Assembly (NCBI GenBank): GCA_013140985.1
Contig: JABFRU010000024.1
Span: 1-42,340 of the forward strand
Origin: Chitinophagaceae bacterium
GTDB taxonomy: Bacteria; Bacteroidota; Bacteroidia; Chitinophagales; Chitinophagaceae
Direction: 5' to 3'
Length of the DNA: 42,340 bases
Shown: positions 16,092-23,939 of the stretch, one piece after another
Layout of the letters: each line of letters begins with the position of its first letter
How positions within the stretch are numbered: position 1 is the first letter of the stretch
The notes under the pieces: generated by a model
Told to the model about the DNA's origin: nothing
What the model saw: the letters and a program-made list of their open reading frames with translations, nothing else
Databases searched by the model: none
Program-made: the position numbers and the translations under genes

Positions 16092-17012
16092 TCATTGAGG
16101 CTGGTCAATTTTTACATCTTTGCCCGGAGCAGGTGCTACCGGCATTTTTTCTTTTACATCTATGACAGTAAGGTCAAAAATAAGATGTTCATAAGGTTTT
16201 ATGCCAGATCCAGGTCTGGGATTGGGGCCATATGCCAGCATTGAAGGTACATAGACCTTTGCCTTACCACCGGGTTTCAGGAATAGCATTGGTTCGTCAA
16301 AACCTTTTACCATTGTTCCATCCCCAACCGAAAATGTTAGTGGCCCAACATGCTGGAAAGTGGAATCAATATTACTGTCAAATTTTTTTCCTCCGAAAGT
16401 TACCCCGCTATAATTTACATATACATAATTGCCTGAATCAATAAGATCGCCTGTGCCCGGATCAATAATTTCCACAAAAGCGCCGGAAGGTGTTTTCCGG
16501 GCTTTTATTTTTTTACCGGCCAGGTAATCTTCAATATATTTTATTTCTGAGGCTATGTATCTTTCTCTCTCCATTTTTTGGTCGGCAAATACAGTAGAAT
16601 CAGCAGGAAGAACATCAAGTATTTTAAAATAGGTTATGATCATCCCTCCTTTTTTAAAATAAGGGGGAACCCTTGTCGGATCCCTCTTAATAAAAGTATC
16701 CATCATTTGAGTGGTCATGATGCTATCACCTACGGACAGCGATGACCAAAGCTCGGAAATATCATAGGTCTCATTTTTGGCAGCCCTGGTGTACATAGGT
16801 GGCCTTCCAAAAGTGGAGAAATAAATACTGTCTTTTATCTTATACATGACATTATACTTGACAATACTCCCTTCGGAAATTTTTCTCTTTCCATCTCCTT
16901 TGAAAAGTTTGTATGGCATGCCCCCGGCAGTTTTGCGATAAGTCACTTTATTGCAGGCTGCAAGAAGAATTATCAAACCGATAAATAAACCTGGATTCCT
17001 GGTCGCTTTCAT
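16092..17012 (-). CDS. FKBP-type peptidyl-prolyl isomerase lipoprotein
   Basis: 306 residues. Lipobox LLAAC places the lipidated Cys at about residue 20. The C-terminal part (about 180-290) is a recognisable FKBP domain with 'GNYVYVNYSGVTFGGKKFDS', 'GDGTMVKGFDEPMLFLKPGG' and 'VPSMLAYG'. The middle part (about 40-145) is a more divergent FKBP-like domain. It should catalyse prolyl isomerisation or act as a chaperone on the periplasmic side of a membrane. The NrnA gene ends upstream on the same strand with an 81-bp spacer. The FKBP identity is firm; the second, degenerate domain is inferred from the repeated layout. Confidence 0.88.
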   Translation of the reverse strand: MKATRNPGLFIGLIILLAACNKVTYRKTAGGMPYKLFKGDGKRKISEGSIVKYNVMYKIKDSIYFSTFGRPPMYTRAAKNETYDISELWSSLSVGDSIMTTQMMDTFIKRDPTRVPPYFKKGGMIITYFKILDVLPADSTVFADQKMERERYIASEIKYIEDYLAGKKIKARKTPSGAFVEIIDPGTGDLIDSGNYVYVNYSGVTFGGKKFDSNIDSTFQHVGPLTFSVGDGTMVKGFDEPMLFLKPGGKAKVYVPSMLAYGPNPRPGSGIKPYEHLIFDLTVIDVKEKMPVAPAPGKDVKIDQPQ

Positions 17013-17093
17013 GTGTATTTTTTTATTTGTTTTTTAGCCAGATAGAATTCCCCCCGATCTTACCGGGGAGCATTTCATATAGCTGTTTGTTTT

Positions 17094-18101
17094 TTATTGT
17101 AATTGTTCAACATTCTCTTTCATGGCTATGATAAAATGCTGCACTGTTTTTTCCAATGAGTCGCTGCTGCGTCCGCCAGCTGCATTAAAATGTCCCCCAC
17201 CCTCAAAATATTTCCGGGCAAAAAGGTTGCAGTCAAAATCCCCCTTACTCCTGAAACTCCATTTTCTTTCTTCATCCCTGTCGATCACCAGGGCTACTAA
17301 TTTAATTCCCTGGATAGTTTGAGGGAAATTAACAAGGCCTTCCGTATCGCCTGTTTTGATATGAAATTTCAACAGGTCGCTTTTGGGAATAGCTATTAAA
17401 ACAGTATTGTATTCATAAAAGACCTCCATCCGGTTGAGCAGTACATGGCCAATAAACCGTAAGCGGTTCTCTAAAAAATTATCAAAGAGTTTATCATGAA
17501 TGGATTCATGCTTCAATCCTTTTTCTTTTAATTCTGATACCAGTTTATGCACCCCTGCATGAGCTGATTGAAAACGGAATGCCCCTGTATCCCCGACTAT
17601 TCCTGCATAAATACATTCACTTACTTCATCTGTTATTTTATCGCTATTACCTGAGTCAACAATAAAATCATAGATCATTTCGCTGGTGGAACTTTTGGCT
17701 GTATCACTGATCCCATAATCAAATGAGGCTGCATCAGGTTCCTGGTGATGGTCTATCAATACTTTGGTGCAAGTGAGTTGTTTCAGCTTTTCCGTCATTG
17801 TTTTTGTACGGTGAAAAATATTGAAGTCGAGGCAGAATAACCATTCAGCATCGTCCATCACTTTCTCTGCTTTCGGTTTATCCATTTCATAATCCATTAC
17901 TTCTTTTACACCTGGCATCCAGTTTACCCAGCCGGCCCAATTGGTAGGAGAAATAACAGTGACGGTATGACCCAACTGCACTAAAAAATGTTTTAATGCA
18001 AGCGATGAGCCCATTGCATCCGCATCAGGTTTTTGATGAGTTGTAATAACTACCTTATGCGGTTTTGTAAGTAGGGGAAATATTTCCTGTATAGCTTTCA
18101 T
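17094..18101 (-). CDS. nrnA: DHH-family phosphoesterase, NrnA-like
   Basis: 335 residues. The DHH motifs are in order: 'HQKPDADAMGSS' (22-33, Asp26 and Asp28), 'CLDFN' (about 94), 'IDHHQEP' (about 116) and 'GIVGDTGAFRF' (about 168), followed by the DHHA1 substrate-binding motif 'GGGHFNAAGG' near 305. This is the bifunctional oligoribonuclease/pAp phosphatase NrnA layout, which degrades 2-5-mer RNA and 3'-phosphoadenosine-5'-phosphate in the cytoplasm. It is divergent from ndk across a repeat-filled spacer. Confidence 0.9.
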   Translation of the reverse strand: MKAIQEIFPLLTKPHKVVITTHQKPDADAMGSSLALKHFLVQLGHTVTVISPTNWAGWVNWMPGVKEVMDYEMDKPKAEKVMDDAEWLFCLDFNIFHRTKTMTEKLKQLTCTKVLIDHHQEPDAASFDYGISDTAKSSTSEMIYDFIVDSGNSDKITDEVSECIYAGIVGDTGAFRFQSAHAGVHKLVSELKEKGLKHESIHDKLFDNFLENRLRFIGHVLLNRMEVFYEYNTVLIAIPKSDLLKFHIKTGDTEGLVNFPQTIQGIKLVALVIDRDEERKWSFRSKGDFDCNLFARKYFEGGGHFNAAGGRSSDSLEKTVQHFIIAMKENVEQLQ

Positions 18102-18123
18102 AAAACGGCTGCGAAGGTAGGAA

Positions 18124-18222
18124 AAAGTCGGTAGCCGGAAAGACCGTACGTCCGCAACTCAGCCTGATAATGAGTTATTTTCTTTCCGACTTATTATCTT
18201 TCGGACTTCCGGACTATCTTCG
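18124..18222. repeat. Word-type imperfect inverted repeat (GTCCGGAAAG family)
   Basis: The left arm (AGTCGGTAGCCGGAAAGACC, then GTACGTCCG) is word-complementary to the right arm (CTTTCCGACTT, CTTTCGGACTTCCGGACT). The loop contains a smaller hairpin, AACTCA/TGAGTT at about 18156-18176. It fills the spacer between divergent nrnA and ndk. Confidence 0.65.
18215..18222 (+). promoter_or_regulatory. Possible -7 element for ndk
   Basis: TATCTTCG, one base from TAnnTTTG, lies 33 bp before the ndk ATG at the end of the inverted repeat. The same octamer precedes folP. Confidence 0.28.
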
Positions 18223-18255
18223 CGGCGCAAAAACAAGTAATAAACAAACGTAACT

Positions 18256-18672
18256 ATGAGTAATCGTACATTCACAATGATCAAACCGGATGCTATGAGA
18301 AATGGCCATGCCGGGGCAATTTTACATCATATCGCTAAAGCTGGTTTTCAGATCAAGGCGCTGAAAATGCTGCACCTTTCTGCTGAAAAGGCCGGCGAAT
18401 TTTATGCTGTGCATAAAGAAAGACCTTTCTATGGTGAATTGGTTGAGTTTATGAGCAGTGGTCCCATCATGGCTGCCATACTGGAGAAAGAAAATGCAGT
18501 AGCTGCATTCAGGGAATTGATCGGCGCCACCAATCCTGCACAGGCAGCAGAAGGAACGATCCGCAAATTATATGCAACATCAGTTGGTGAAAATGCAGTG
18601 CATGGAAGTGACAGCGATGCCAATGCAAAAATTGAAGGGGATTTTATGTTCTCCGTATTGGAACAATTTTAG
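18256..18672 (+). CDS. ndk: Nucleoside diphosphate kinase
   Basis: 138 residues. The phosphorylated histidine is His116 in 'NAVHGSDS', and the N-terminal '[13 protein letters not shown]' is the usual NDK opening. The enzyme moves the gamma-phosphate of ATP onto other nucleoside diphosphates. It is monocistronic, with its own promoter-like word and a strong terminator. Confidence 0.97.
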   Translation: MSNRTFTMIKPDAMRNGHAGAILHHIAKAGFQIKALKMLHLSAEKAGEFYAVHKERPFYGELVEFMSSGPIMAAILEKENAVAAFRELIGATNPAQAAEGTIRKLYATSVGENAVHGSDSDANAKIEGDFMFSVLEQF

Positions 18673-18712
18673 AACCAGGATTTGCCTGAGTAAATAAGAT
18701 GTTACTGAAATA

Positions 18713-18749
18713 GTGAAGCTCACAATTCTGTGAGCTTCTTTTTTTGAGT
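18713..18749 (+). terminator. Terminator of ndk
   Basis: GAAGCTCACA and TGTGAGCTTC form a 10-bp perfect stem around ATTC, followed by a run of seven T. Confidence 0.85.
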
Positions 18750-18768
18750 GAGATAATACTATTGGTAT

Positions 18769-19665
18769 TTACTTTGAGTACCAGAATTCATGATCTTTCA
18801 GATGTTTGACCATGTCACCATTTTCCAAAATGATCTCTGCATCCAGGCTCAGGTCATGTTTTCCTTTGCCGACATTGATCTCATTATATGGCATAAATAG
18901 AACAACGTCCTTATAAACAGCTTCGTCATAAGCGGGTTTGATGCTTTTATATATGGCCAACTGCCCGTTCTTGCTCCTGTATGCAGAATTAAGGCCCTGG
19001 ATAGCCTCCCCATTCTTTTTTTCAAAATAAATGGCAACATAAGCATCGATTCCTTTCATGTTATTGGCGGTGAACTTTACATGTATCCGCATTCCTTTCT
19101 TTCCGCCTTCCATTACATCATAATCAACCCACAGGTCCTCAAAGATCACATCTACTTTGGAATCTGACTCAACATCAGCAGGGCTTCCGGGTTTGCTGTA
19201 TTCAAAATCGTAATAGGTCAGCTTGGCAATTTCACCTCCCGCTTTATAAATGAGTTTTACATCCATGGTAAGATCATAATTGCCCGGTTCAAGATCCAAT
19301 TCATTGTAAGGCATAAAGGCGCTGATATCATCGTAAACGGCAGGATCATATGCCGGTTTAATGCTGCGATACAAAGCCACATCACCGGCAGTGCTGACGA
19401 ATTTATTGTTCTTGTCCTTTAACACACCAGCCAGATCATCATTATAAGTAAAATAAATGGCGAGAAAGGCATCCATGTTCTTCATGCTGTATGCAGTGAA
19501 CTTTAAATGCACCCTCATACCTAACATATTATCTTCTGTAACACCGTAATCAACCCAGATAGAATCAAAATAGGCGCTGGGCTCTGCTATGCGGGGTGTT
19601 TCTTTTGCATTGGCAGCAACAATAGTAAGAATAGAGAATAACAAGAAACTGATAGCCTTTTTCAT
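18769..19665 (-). CDS. Secreted protein with two tandem copies of an unnamed beta-rich module
   Basis: 298 residues from the ATG at 19665, where a signal peptide starts at once (cleavage near 'ANA'); an ATG at 19683 would add six residues. The mature protein is two homologous units of about 120 residues, separated by a short acidic linker (about 151-163). Shared landmarks are '[IL]WVDY[GD]V', 'GMR[VI]H[VL]KFTA', 'NM[KD]', 'A[IY]YF', 'Y[KR]SIKPAYD', 'FMPYNE' and '[FW]YSK' at the end. I recall similar modules in other bacterial multidomain proteins but cannot name the family. Function unknown; export and a binding role are inferred. It is separated from the TraB gene by 62 bp. Confidence 0.8.
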   Translation of the reverse strand: MKKAISFLLFSILTIVAANAKETPRIAEPSAYFDSIWVDYGVTEDNMLGMRVHLKFTAYSMKNMDAFLAIYFTYNDDLAGVLKDKNNKFVSTAGDVALYRSIKPAYDPAVYDDISAFMPYNELDLEPGNYDLTMDVKLIYKAGGEIAKLTYYDFEYSKPGSPADVESDSKVDVIFEDLWVDYDVMEGGKKGMRIHVKFTANNMKGIDAYVAIYFEKKNGEAIQGLNSAYRSKNGQLAIYKSIKPAYDEAVYKDVVLFMPYNEINVGKGKHDLSLDAEIILENGDMVKHLKDHEFWYSK

Positions 19666-19726
19666 CGTCAAATCATTGCTCATAAAATTAGAAAAAAAAT
19701 TTTACGATCTAAAAATTTTTTGTGAG

Positions 19727-20632
19727 CTATATCTCTTTCAACTTTACCAGCTTATTATCGATTGGAGACAGTTTATAACCTTCTTTCCGTAATAGATTGA
19801 TAACTCCTTTTTCTCCCGGCAAATGCCCTGCCCCTACTGCAATGACCAATGACTTTTTGGGCAACAGGTCTTTTAGTTTTTTAACCCAGTTCTGGTTGCG
19901 GTGATACAGCATTATATCAATAAAGCTTGACATGCCTGCATCTGCTTCTACCATCAGGTCTTCCAGTTTCTTCAGGTCCTGGCTCCGGTAGGCATCAAAC
20001 ATGTCTTTCATCAGCTTGCTTTCTTTATCCTCTTTACCAGCGTTATTTATGTAATCAACCAATTGCTGTGCCTGCAATTTGTAAGGAATACTATCTAACA
20101 CTCCAGCCTGGTAAGCCATGGTTTCAAGGCCATTTATTTTTTTATCACTTTGCTTTGCTTCCTCCATGATCACCTGTTCCATCATAGCTGTATTATCACA
20201 AGGCATAGACCCTTGTTCCAGTGTAGAAGCAGCCAGCATTGGTTTAAATGTTTCCAGCATGGCAAACGGCAACAAAGAACCTTTCTCTTCAAAATATTTT
20301 TTTACTTTTTTGTAATCTTCTGCGTTTAGAAGATCTTTTAATGTTGTATCGCCCAGCATTTTCATTTTGCCAATAGCACCAAGCATCTCGAACATATTAT
20401 CCATGTCAACTTCAAAATATATCTCATCACATTCACTGATAGCTTTTTTCATATTCCTGCTTAATACAGCATCATCGGCACAAAGCATATGAATGGTACC
20501 AAACAGGTAAGAAGGTTTTTCCAAACCATTGCCACTGATCTTCCATAATAAAGTATTATTCTCTTTATTATTTTGCCCGAATGCTGCTACTGAAAGGAGG
20601 CTGACTAACAAAACACTACTGATCCGTTTCAT
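19727..20632 (-). CDS. TraB/GumN family protein
   Basis: 301 residues with a signal peptide (about 1-19). The family signature is visible at the start ('LLWKISGNG', 'SYLFGTIHML', about 28-49) and near the end ('VIAVGAGHLPGEKGVINLL'). These GxxH and GAGHLPG motifs are the putative metal-binding residues of the TraB/TIKI metalloprotease clan. The mature protein should be periplasmic or surface-exposed; the substrate is unknown. Same-strand neighbours are 62 bp downstream and about 96 bp upstream. Confidence 0.9.
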   Translation of the reverse strand: MKRISSVLLVSLLSVAAFGQNNKENNTLLWKISGNGLEKPSYLFGTIHMLCADDAVLSRNMKKAISECDEIYFEVDMDNMFEMLGAIGKMKMLGDTTLKDLLNAEDYKKVKKYFEEKGSLLPFAMLETFKPMLAASTLEQGSMPCDNTAMMEQVIMEEAKQSDKKINGLETMAYQAGVLDSIPYKLQAQQLVDYINNAGKEDKESKLMKDMFDAYRSQDLKKLEDLMVEADAGMSSFIDIMLYHRNQNWVKKLKDLLPKKSLVIAVGAGHLPGEKGVINLLRKEGYKLSPIDNKLVKLKEI

Positions 20633-20728
20633 TCAGAAAAATTTTATGCAAATTAAAACAATGATGGTTGATGTATTGATGAAGTTGCACTGCAAACAAT
20701 TCTCCAAAGATGATGACAAGACTTTGTG

Positions 20729-21766
20729 TCAGTAAAATACCTCGCTCCAGAACCGGGAAAACTTTGTTCCCCACTTTACAATTAACTCTCCCGGCGTTAT
20801 TGGCAGGCCCAGTTCCTGTTTGATCGCCAAAACAGGCAGGTTGATACCGGCTCCTAATCCTGCTGATATTGTTCCCTGCACCCGGGGATTGATCTCGAGA
20901 ATTAAAAATTCATTGGCTGCCGATCTTTTAACCTGTATCCCGGTATTGCCATGCAACTGTAATTCTTTTAGGATCTGCCGGCAATAAGTGATAATTTTTT
21001 CATCCTTTACAAATTCGCCTTCTGTACTGATGCCATTGATCATTCTTGTTCTTATTCTCGGTATGATCAGAACACTTTCTCCATGATTGGCAAGACAGTC
21101 AACAGAATATTCTTCGCCGGGCAAATACTCACTGATGAGAAGTTCGGGAAACAGACCTGAAGAAAGAATGCGGATCGCATCATTTAAACTTATGTAAGTT
21201 GAAGTGGGTTTATGATTGAACAAAAGATCGAGTTCATTCATCTGCTCACTGATAATGCGGAAGCCACGGCTGCCATTAGAAACAGATGGTTTGAAACAAA
21301 CTGGTTTGGCAGGATAACCCAATTCTTCAACAGCTTTTTTAAATTGATCAACATTCTCAGCGATCCTGAAATCAGGAACAGCAATGCTTCGCCATTGTAA
21401 AAATTGGTAAAGCATGCTTTTATTATTGGCAATTTCTAAAGATGAGGTGGGTGATAAAGGCAATCTTACTCCTGCTTTCTCAAGATCTTTTTGATGCAGG
21501 GATAAAGGAATGAGTTCTCTTGTGACCAATGGCAGGATAATATGTATATTTTTTTTCTTGCATAACGATAACAAAGCTTCAGCAAACAAAGGATCGCCGA
21601 CAAAAGGAATGGTCTCAAAATCACATCCCATATAACGACCCACTGCATTTGGATTTGCATCAGCAATGGTTACCTGAAATGCTTTTTCCTGTTGCAAACA
21701 TTTCAGAATACCTGCTGCACCAGGTGCGCCACCGCCTGTCATTAGAATGTTGACTATGGAAGACAT
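20729..21766 (-). CDS. ATP-grasp enzyme (carbamoyl-phosphate synthase-like)
   Basis: 345 residues. The N-terminal 'NILMTGGGAPGAAGILKCL' (about 6-24) and 'ADANPNAVGRYMGCD' resemble the pre-ATP-grasp domain of carbamoyl-phosphate synthase and PylC relatives. The ATP-grasp part follows with 'CFKPSVSNGSRGF' (about 157-169), 'LLISEYLPGEEYSVD' and 'FLILEINPRVQGTIS', where Glu and Asn bind Mg-ATP. Members ligate a carboxylate to an amine; which substrates are used here is not clear. It stands downstream of a repeat-filled spacer, so it is probably transcribed separately from the UbiD gene. Confidence 0.85.
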   Translation of the reverse strand: MSSIVNILMTGGGAPGAAGILKCLQQEKAFQVTIADANPNAVGRYMGCDFETIPFVGDPLFAEALLSLCKKKNIHIILPLVTRELIPLSLHQKDLEKAGVRLPLSPTSSLEIANNKSMLYQFLQWRSIAVPDFRIAENVDQFKKAVEELGYPAKPVCFKPSVSNGSRGFRIISEQMNELDLLFNHKPTSTYISLNDAIRILSSGLFPELLISEYLPGEEYSVDCLANHGESVLIIPRIRTRMINGISTEGEFVKDEKIITYCRQILKELQLHGNTGIQVKRSAANEFLILEINPRVQGTISAGLGAGINLPVLAIKQELGLPITPGELIVKWGTKFSRFWSEVFY

Positions 21767-21776
21767 ACTATAAAAA

Positions 21777-21880
21777 TAAGGAATAAGAAATGAGAAATTA
21801 AGAATAAGGAAGTTGTCTCTGTAAGTATGAGGGTCGCCTACTTTTTCATTTTTTATTTTTTAATCCTTATTTCTAATTCT
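21777..21880. repeat. Word-type imperfect inverted repeat (GGAATAAGAAATGA family), copy 1
   Basis: The left arm at about 21778-21812 (words GGAATAAGAAATGAG, AATTAAGAATAAGG) and the right arm at about 21841-21879 (TTTTTCATTTTTTATTTTT, CCTTATTTCTAATTC) are word-complementary. The core contains GGGTCGCCTACTTTTTCA. The right arm supplies the TAG stop of the UbiD gene. A second copy lies at 27150-27240 with a related core. Confidence 0.72.
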
Positions 21881-23810
21881 GTACTACAGCTTCTTCGCCG
21901 TACAACTGTCCTCTAAATTTAAGTGATGGTGACGGAATGAATTCACCAATTCCCAGTTCACTCCATTTATTGTCCACTGCCTTTATTGTTTTATCATCTG
22001 CTACGATAATATTGGGCCAGTCACGGTGAAAGTCATCAAACTCTTTCGTTTTTCTTGTGCCGTCAAAACCCATGCAAGACCAATGGTTTGAAGTTTGAGG
22101 TTTGAAGTTTGAGGTTGATCTATAAATTATATGGTCTCTTTTTGGATCAAGGTTATTACAAAAGCGCCATAATGCAGTTGGAAGATCGTTGGCATCAACC
22201 GTATGTTCAACATACAATATCATCTTTACTCCTGCTGTTTCTTTCGCCAAACAAACCTGCTCATGTAATTCTTTGATATGGCCTCTCCTGTTTTTCTTTA
22301 CGGAGATAATTAAACAAGGAATTTCTTTTTTCAGCAATGATGAATTAACACCTGCGATTTCCGGGAATTTATTTTTTAACCCTGAGTTGACAGTCCCTGA
22401 CTCCGGACTAAGGCCTAACGATTCATGATTGTCATCTCTTTCTTCATCAAATTTGAAAGTCCCGTCAATACACATTTTTCCGCCAAAACCCAATTTGCTG
22501 CAGCTATGATCCAGCACATCCATCGGTCCAGTGGAGAAATAAATATCCGTTGCCGGGTTTAAATTTTTGAAAACATATTTCGCCAGGTCTTCATAATCCT
22601 GAATTTTTACACCTTGGTCTGCTAACACCAATATCTTATTGAACATCATTTGTCCCGCCCCCCACATGGCGTTCATTACTTTCTGCCCCTGCCCGGCATA
22701 ATCTTTTTTTATTTTAGTGATAACGAGATTATGAAAAACCCCTTCCACCGGCATATCCATGTCAATGATCTCCGGCACCATTGTCATTTTTATCGGGGCT
22801 AAGAATATTCTTTCCGTTGCTTTACCCAACCATGCATCTTCCTGCGGCGGAATACCAACGATCGTTGCAGGATAAACAGGATCTTTTTTGTGAGTGATAG
22901 CTGTGATATGAAAACGGGGATACCAATCGGGCAATGAATAATACCCGGTATGATCGCCAAACGGTCCTTCCCAAATCATTTCATCATTCGGATCCACATA
23001 ACCTTCAATGATGAAATCAGCATCGGCCGGCACTTCCACATCAGGCTGAGAGATACATTTTACCAATTCCACTTTTTTCTTTCTTAAAAAACCTGCCAGC
23101 ATGTATTCGTCCACATTCTCCGGCAACGGAGCTGTGGCAGAATAAGCATACACCGGATCACCGCCCAATGCAACAGCCACCGGCATTCTTTTATTTAATT
23201 TTTTATATTCAGAAAAATGTTTGGCAGAAACCTTATGCTTATGCCAATGCATCCCCGTTGATGTTGGACCGAACACCTGCATTCTATACATACCAACATT
23301 TCTTGAACCGGTATTGGGATCTTTGGTATGAATAATAGGTAATGTAACAAAAGGCCCTCCGTCTTTCGGCCAGCAGGTGATAACAGGAAGTTTTGTAATA
23401 TCAGGCTCCGTCATTATTACTTCCTGGCATTCGCCTCTGCCCTTTTTCACTTTTGGCATCCAACTGGCAAAACGGCTGAGTTTCGGAAGCATTTTTAATT
23501 TATCAATGATACTTTCTTTTGGTGCTGCTAAAGATTTAAAAAGATATTCGATCTCTTTTGCTGTATCATCAAGATGATCCACTCCAAGCGCCATGCACAT
23601 TCTTTTCTCGCTTCCATACGCATTCATCAATACCGGGAAATCATAGCCGGTATTTTCAAACAATAATGCTTTGCCTCCACCGGGTTCTTTGCTCATGCGA
23701 TCAGTGATCTCCGCCATTTCCAGTTTAGGATCCACATAAGCTTTTATCCGGATCAGTTCACCGGCTTTTTCCAATGCTTCAATAAAATGCTGCTGATTTT
23801 TATATGCCAT
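21873..23810 (-). CDS. UbiD family prenylated-FMN decarboxylase
   Basis: 645 residues, at the long end for the family (E. coli UbiD is about 497). 'EGPFGDHTGYY' (about 279-289) carries the prFMN/catalytic loop, with 'PDITKLPVITCWPKDGG' upstream. The family performs reversible non-oxidative decarboxylation of aromatic or alpha,beta-unsaturated acids; in Bacteroidota a menaquinone (futalosine route) or aromatic-acid role is possible. Near the C-terminus a 14-bp tandem repeat is read through in frame ('STSNFKPQTSNHW'), lengthening a loop. No UbiX-type prenyltransferase gene is in the window. Confidence 0.88.
   Translation of the reverse strand: MAYKNQQHFIEALEKAGELIRIKAYVDPKLEMAEITDRMSKEPGGGKALLFENTGYDFPVLMNAYGSEKRMCMALGVDHLDDTAKEIEYLFKSLAAPKESIIDKLKMLPKLSRFASWMPKVKKGRGECQEVIMTEPDITKLPVITCWPKDGGPFVTLPIIHTKDPNTGSRNVGMYRMQVFGPTSTGMHWHKHKVSAKHFSEYKKLNKRMPVAVALGGDPVYAYSATAPLPENVDEYMLAGFLRKKKVELVKCISQPDVEVPADADFIIEGYVDPNDEMIWEGPFGDHTGYYSLPDWYPRFHITAITHKKDPVYPATIVGIPPQEDAWLGKATERIFLAPIKMTMVPEIIDMDMPVEGVFHNLVITKIKKDYAGQGQKVMNAMWGAGQMMFNKILVLADQGVKIQDYEDLAKYVFKNLNPATDIYFSTGPMDVLDHSCSKLGFGGKMCIDGTFKFDEERDDNHESLGLSPESGTVNSGLKNKFPEIAGVNSSLLKKEIPCLIISVKKNRRGHIKELHEQVCLAKETAGVKMILYVEHTVDANDLPTALWRFCNNLDPKRDHIIYRSTSNFKPQTSNHWSCMGFDGTRKTKEFDDFHRDWPNIIVADDKTIKAVDNKWSELGIGEFIPSPSLKFRGQLYGEEAVVQN
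22085..22112. repeat. 14-bp tandem repeat inside the UbiD gene
   Basis: Two perfect copies of GGTTTGAAGTTTGA, followed by a partial GGTTGA. The unit is not a multiple of three, so the two copies are read in different frames (SNFKP and QTSNH). The simple wording matches the style of the intergenic inverted repeats, but here there is no second arm. Confidence 0.85.
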
Positions 23811-23833
23811 TGCTGCAAAGGTAGTACTGCAAC

Positions 23834-23902
23834 GTTTAAAAGTTTAAAGGTTTGATGTCGAACAACCTTAAACTATTAAACTTTTTGAACTCTTAAACCT
23901 TC
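23834..23902. repeat. Word-type imperfect inverted repeat (GTTTAAAAGTTTAAAGG family)
   Basis: The left arm GTTTAAAAGTTTAAAGGTTT is word-complementary to the right arm (AACCTTAAACTATTAAAC, then TTTTTGAACTCTTAAACCTT). The loop is about 8-12 nt (GATGTCGAAC). It fills the spacer between the UbiD gene and the surface protein gene, both on the minus strand. The remaining bases to 23939 hold nothing recognisable. Confidence 0.72.
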
Positions 23903-23939
23903 TTCCGTTTATCATTTATTTTTTATAGCGATTAACTTA

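Noticed and set aside
17045-17070. A GC-rich hairpin (CCCCG/CGGGG) after the NrnA gene
   Set aside because: No T-run follows the stem on the minus strand, so I do not call a terminator.
19684-19726. AT-rich hairpin behind the TraB/GumN gene
   Set aside because: The arms are runs of A and T that would pair in any AT-rich spacer; not distinctive enough to call.
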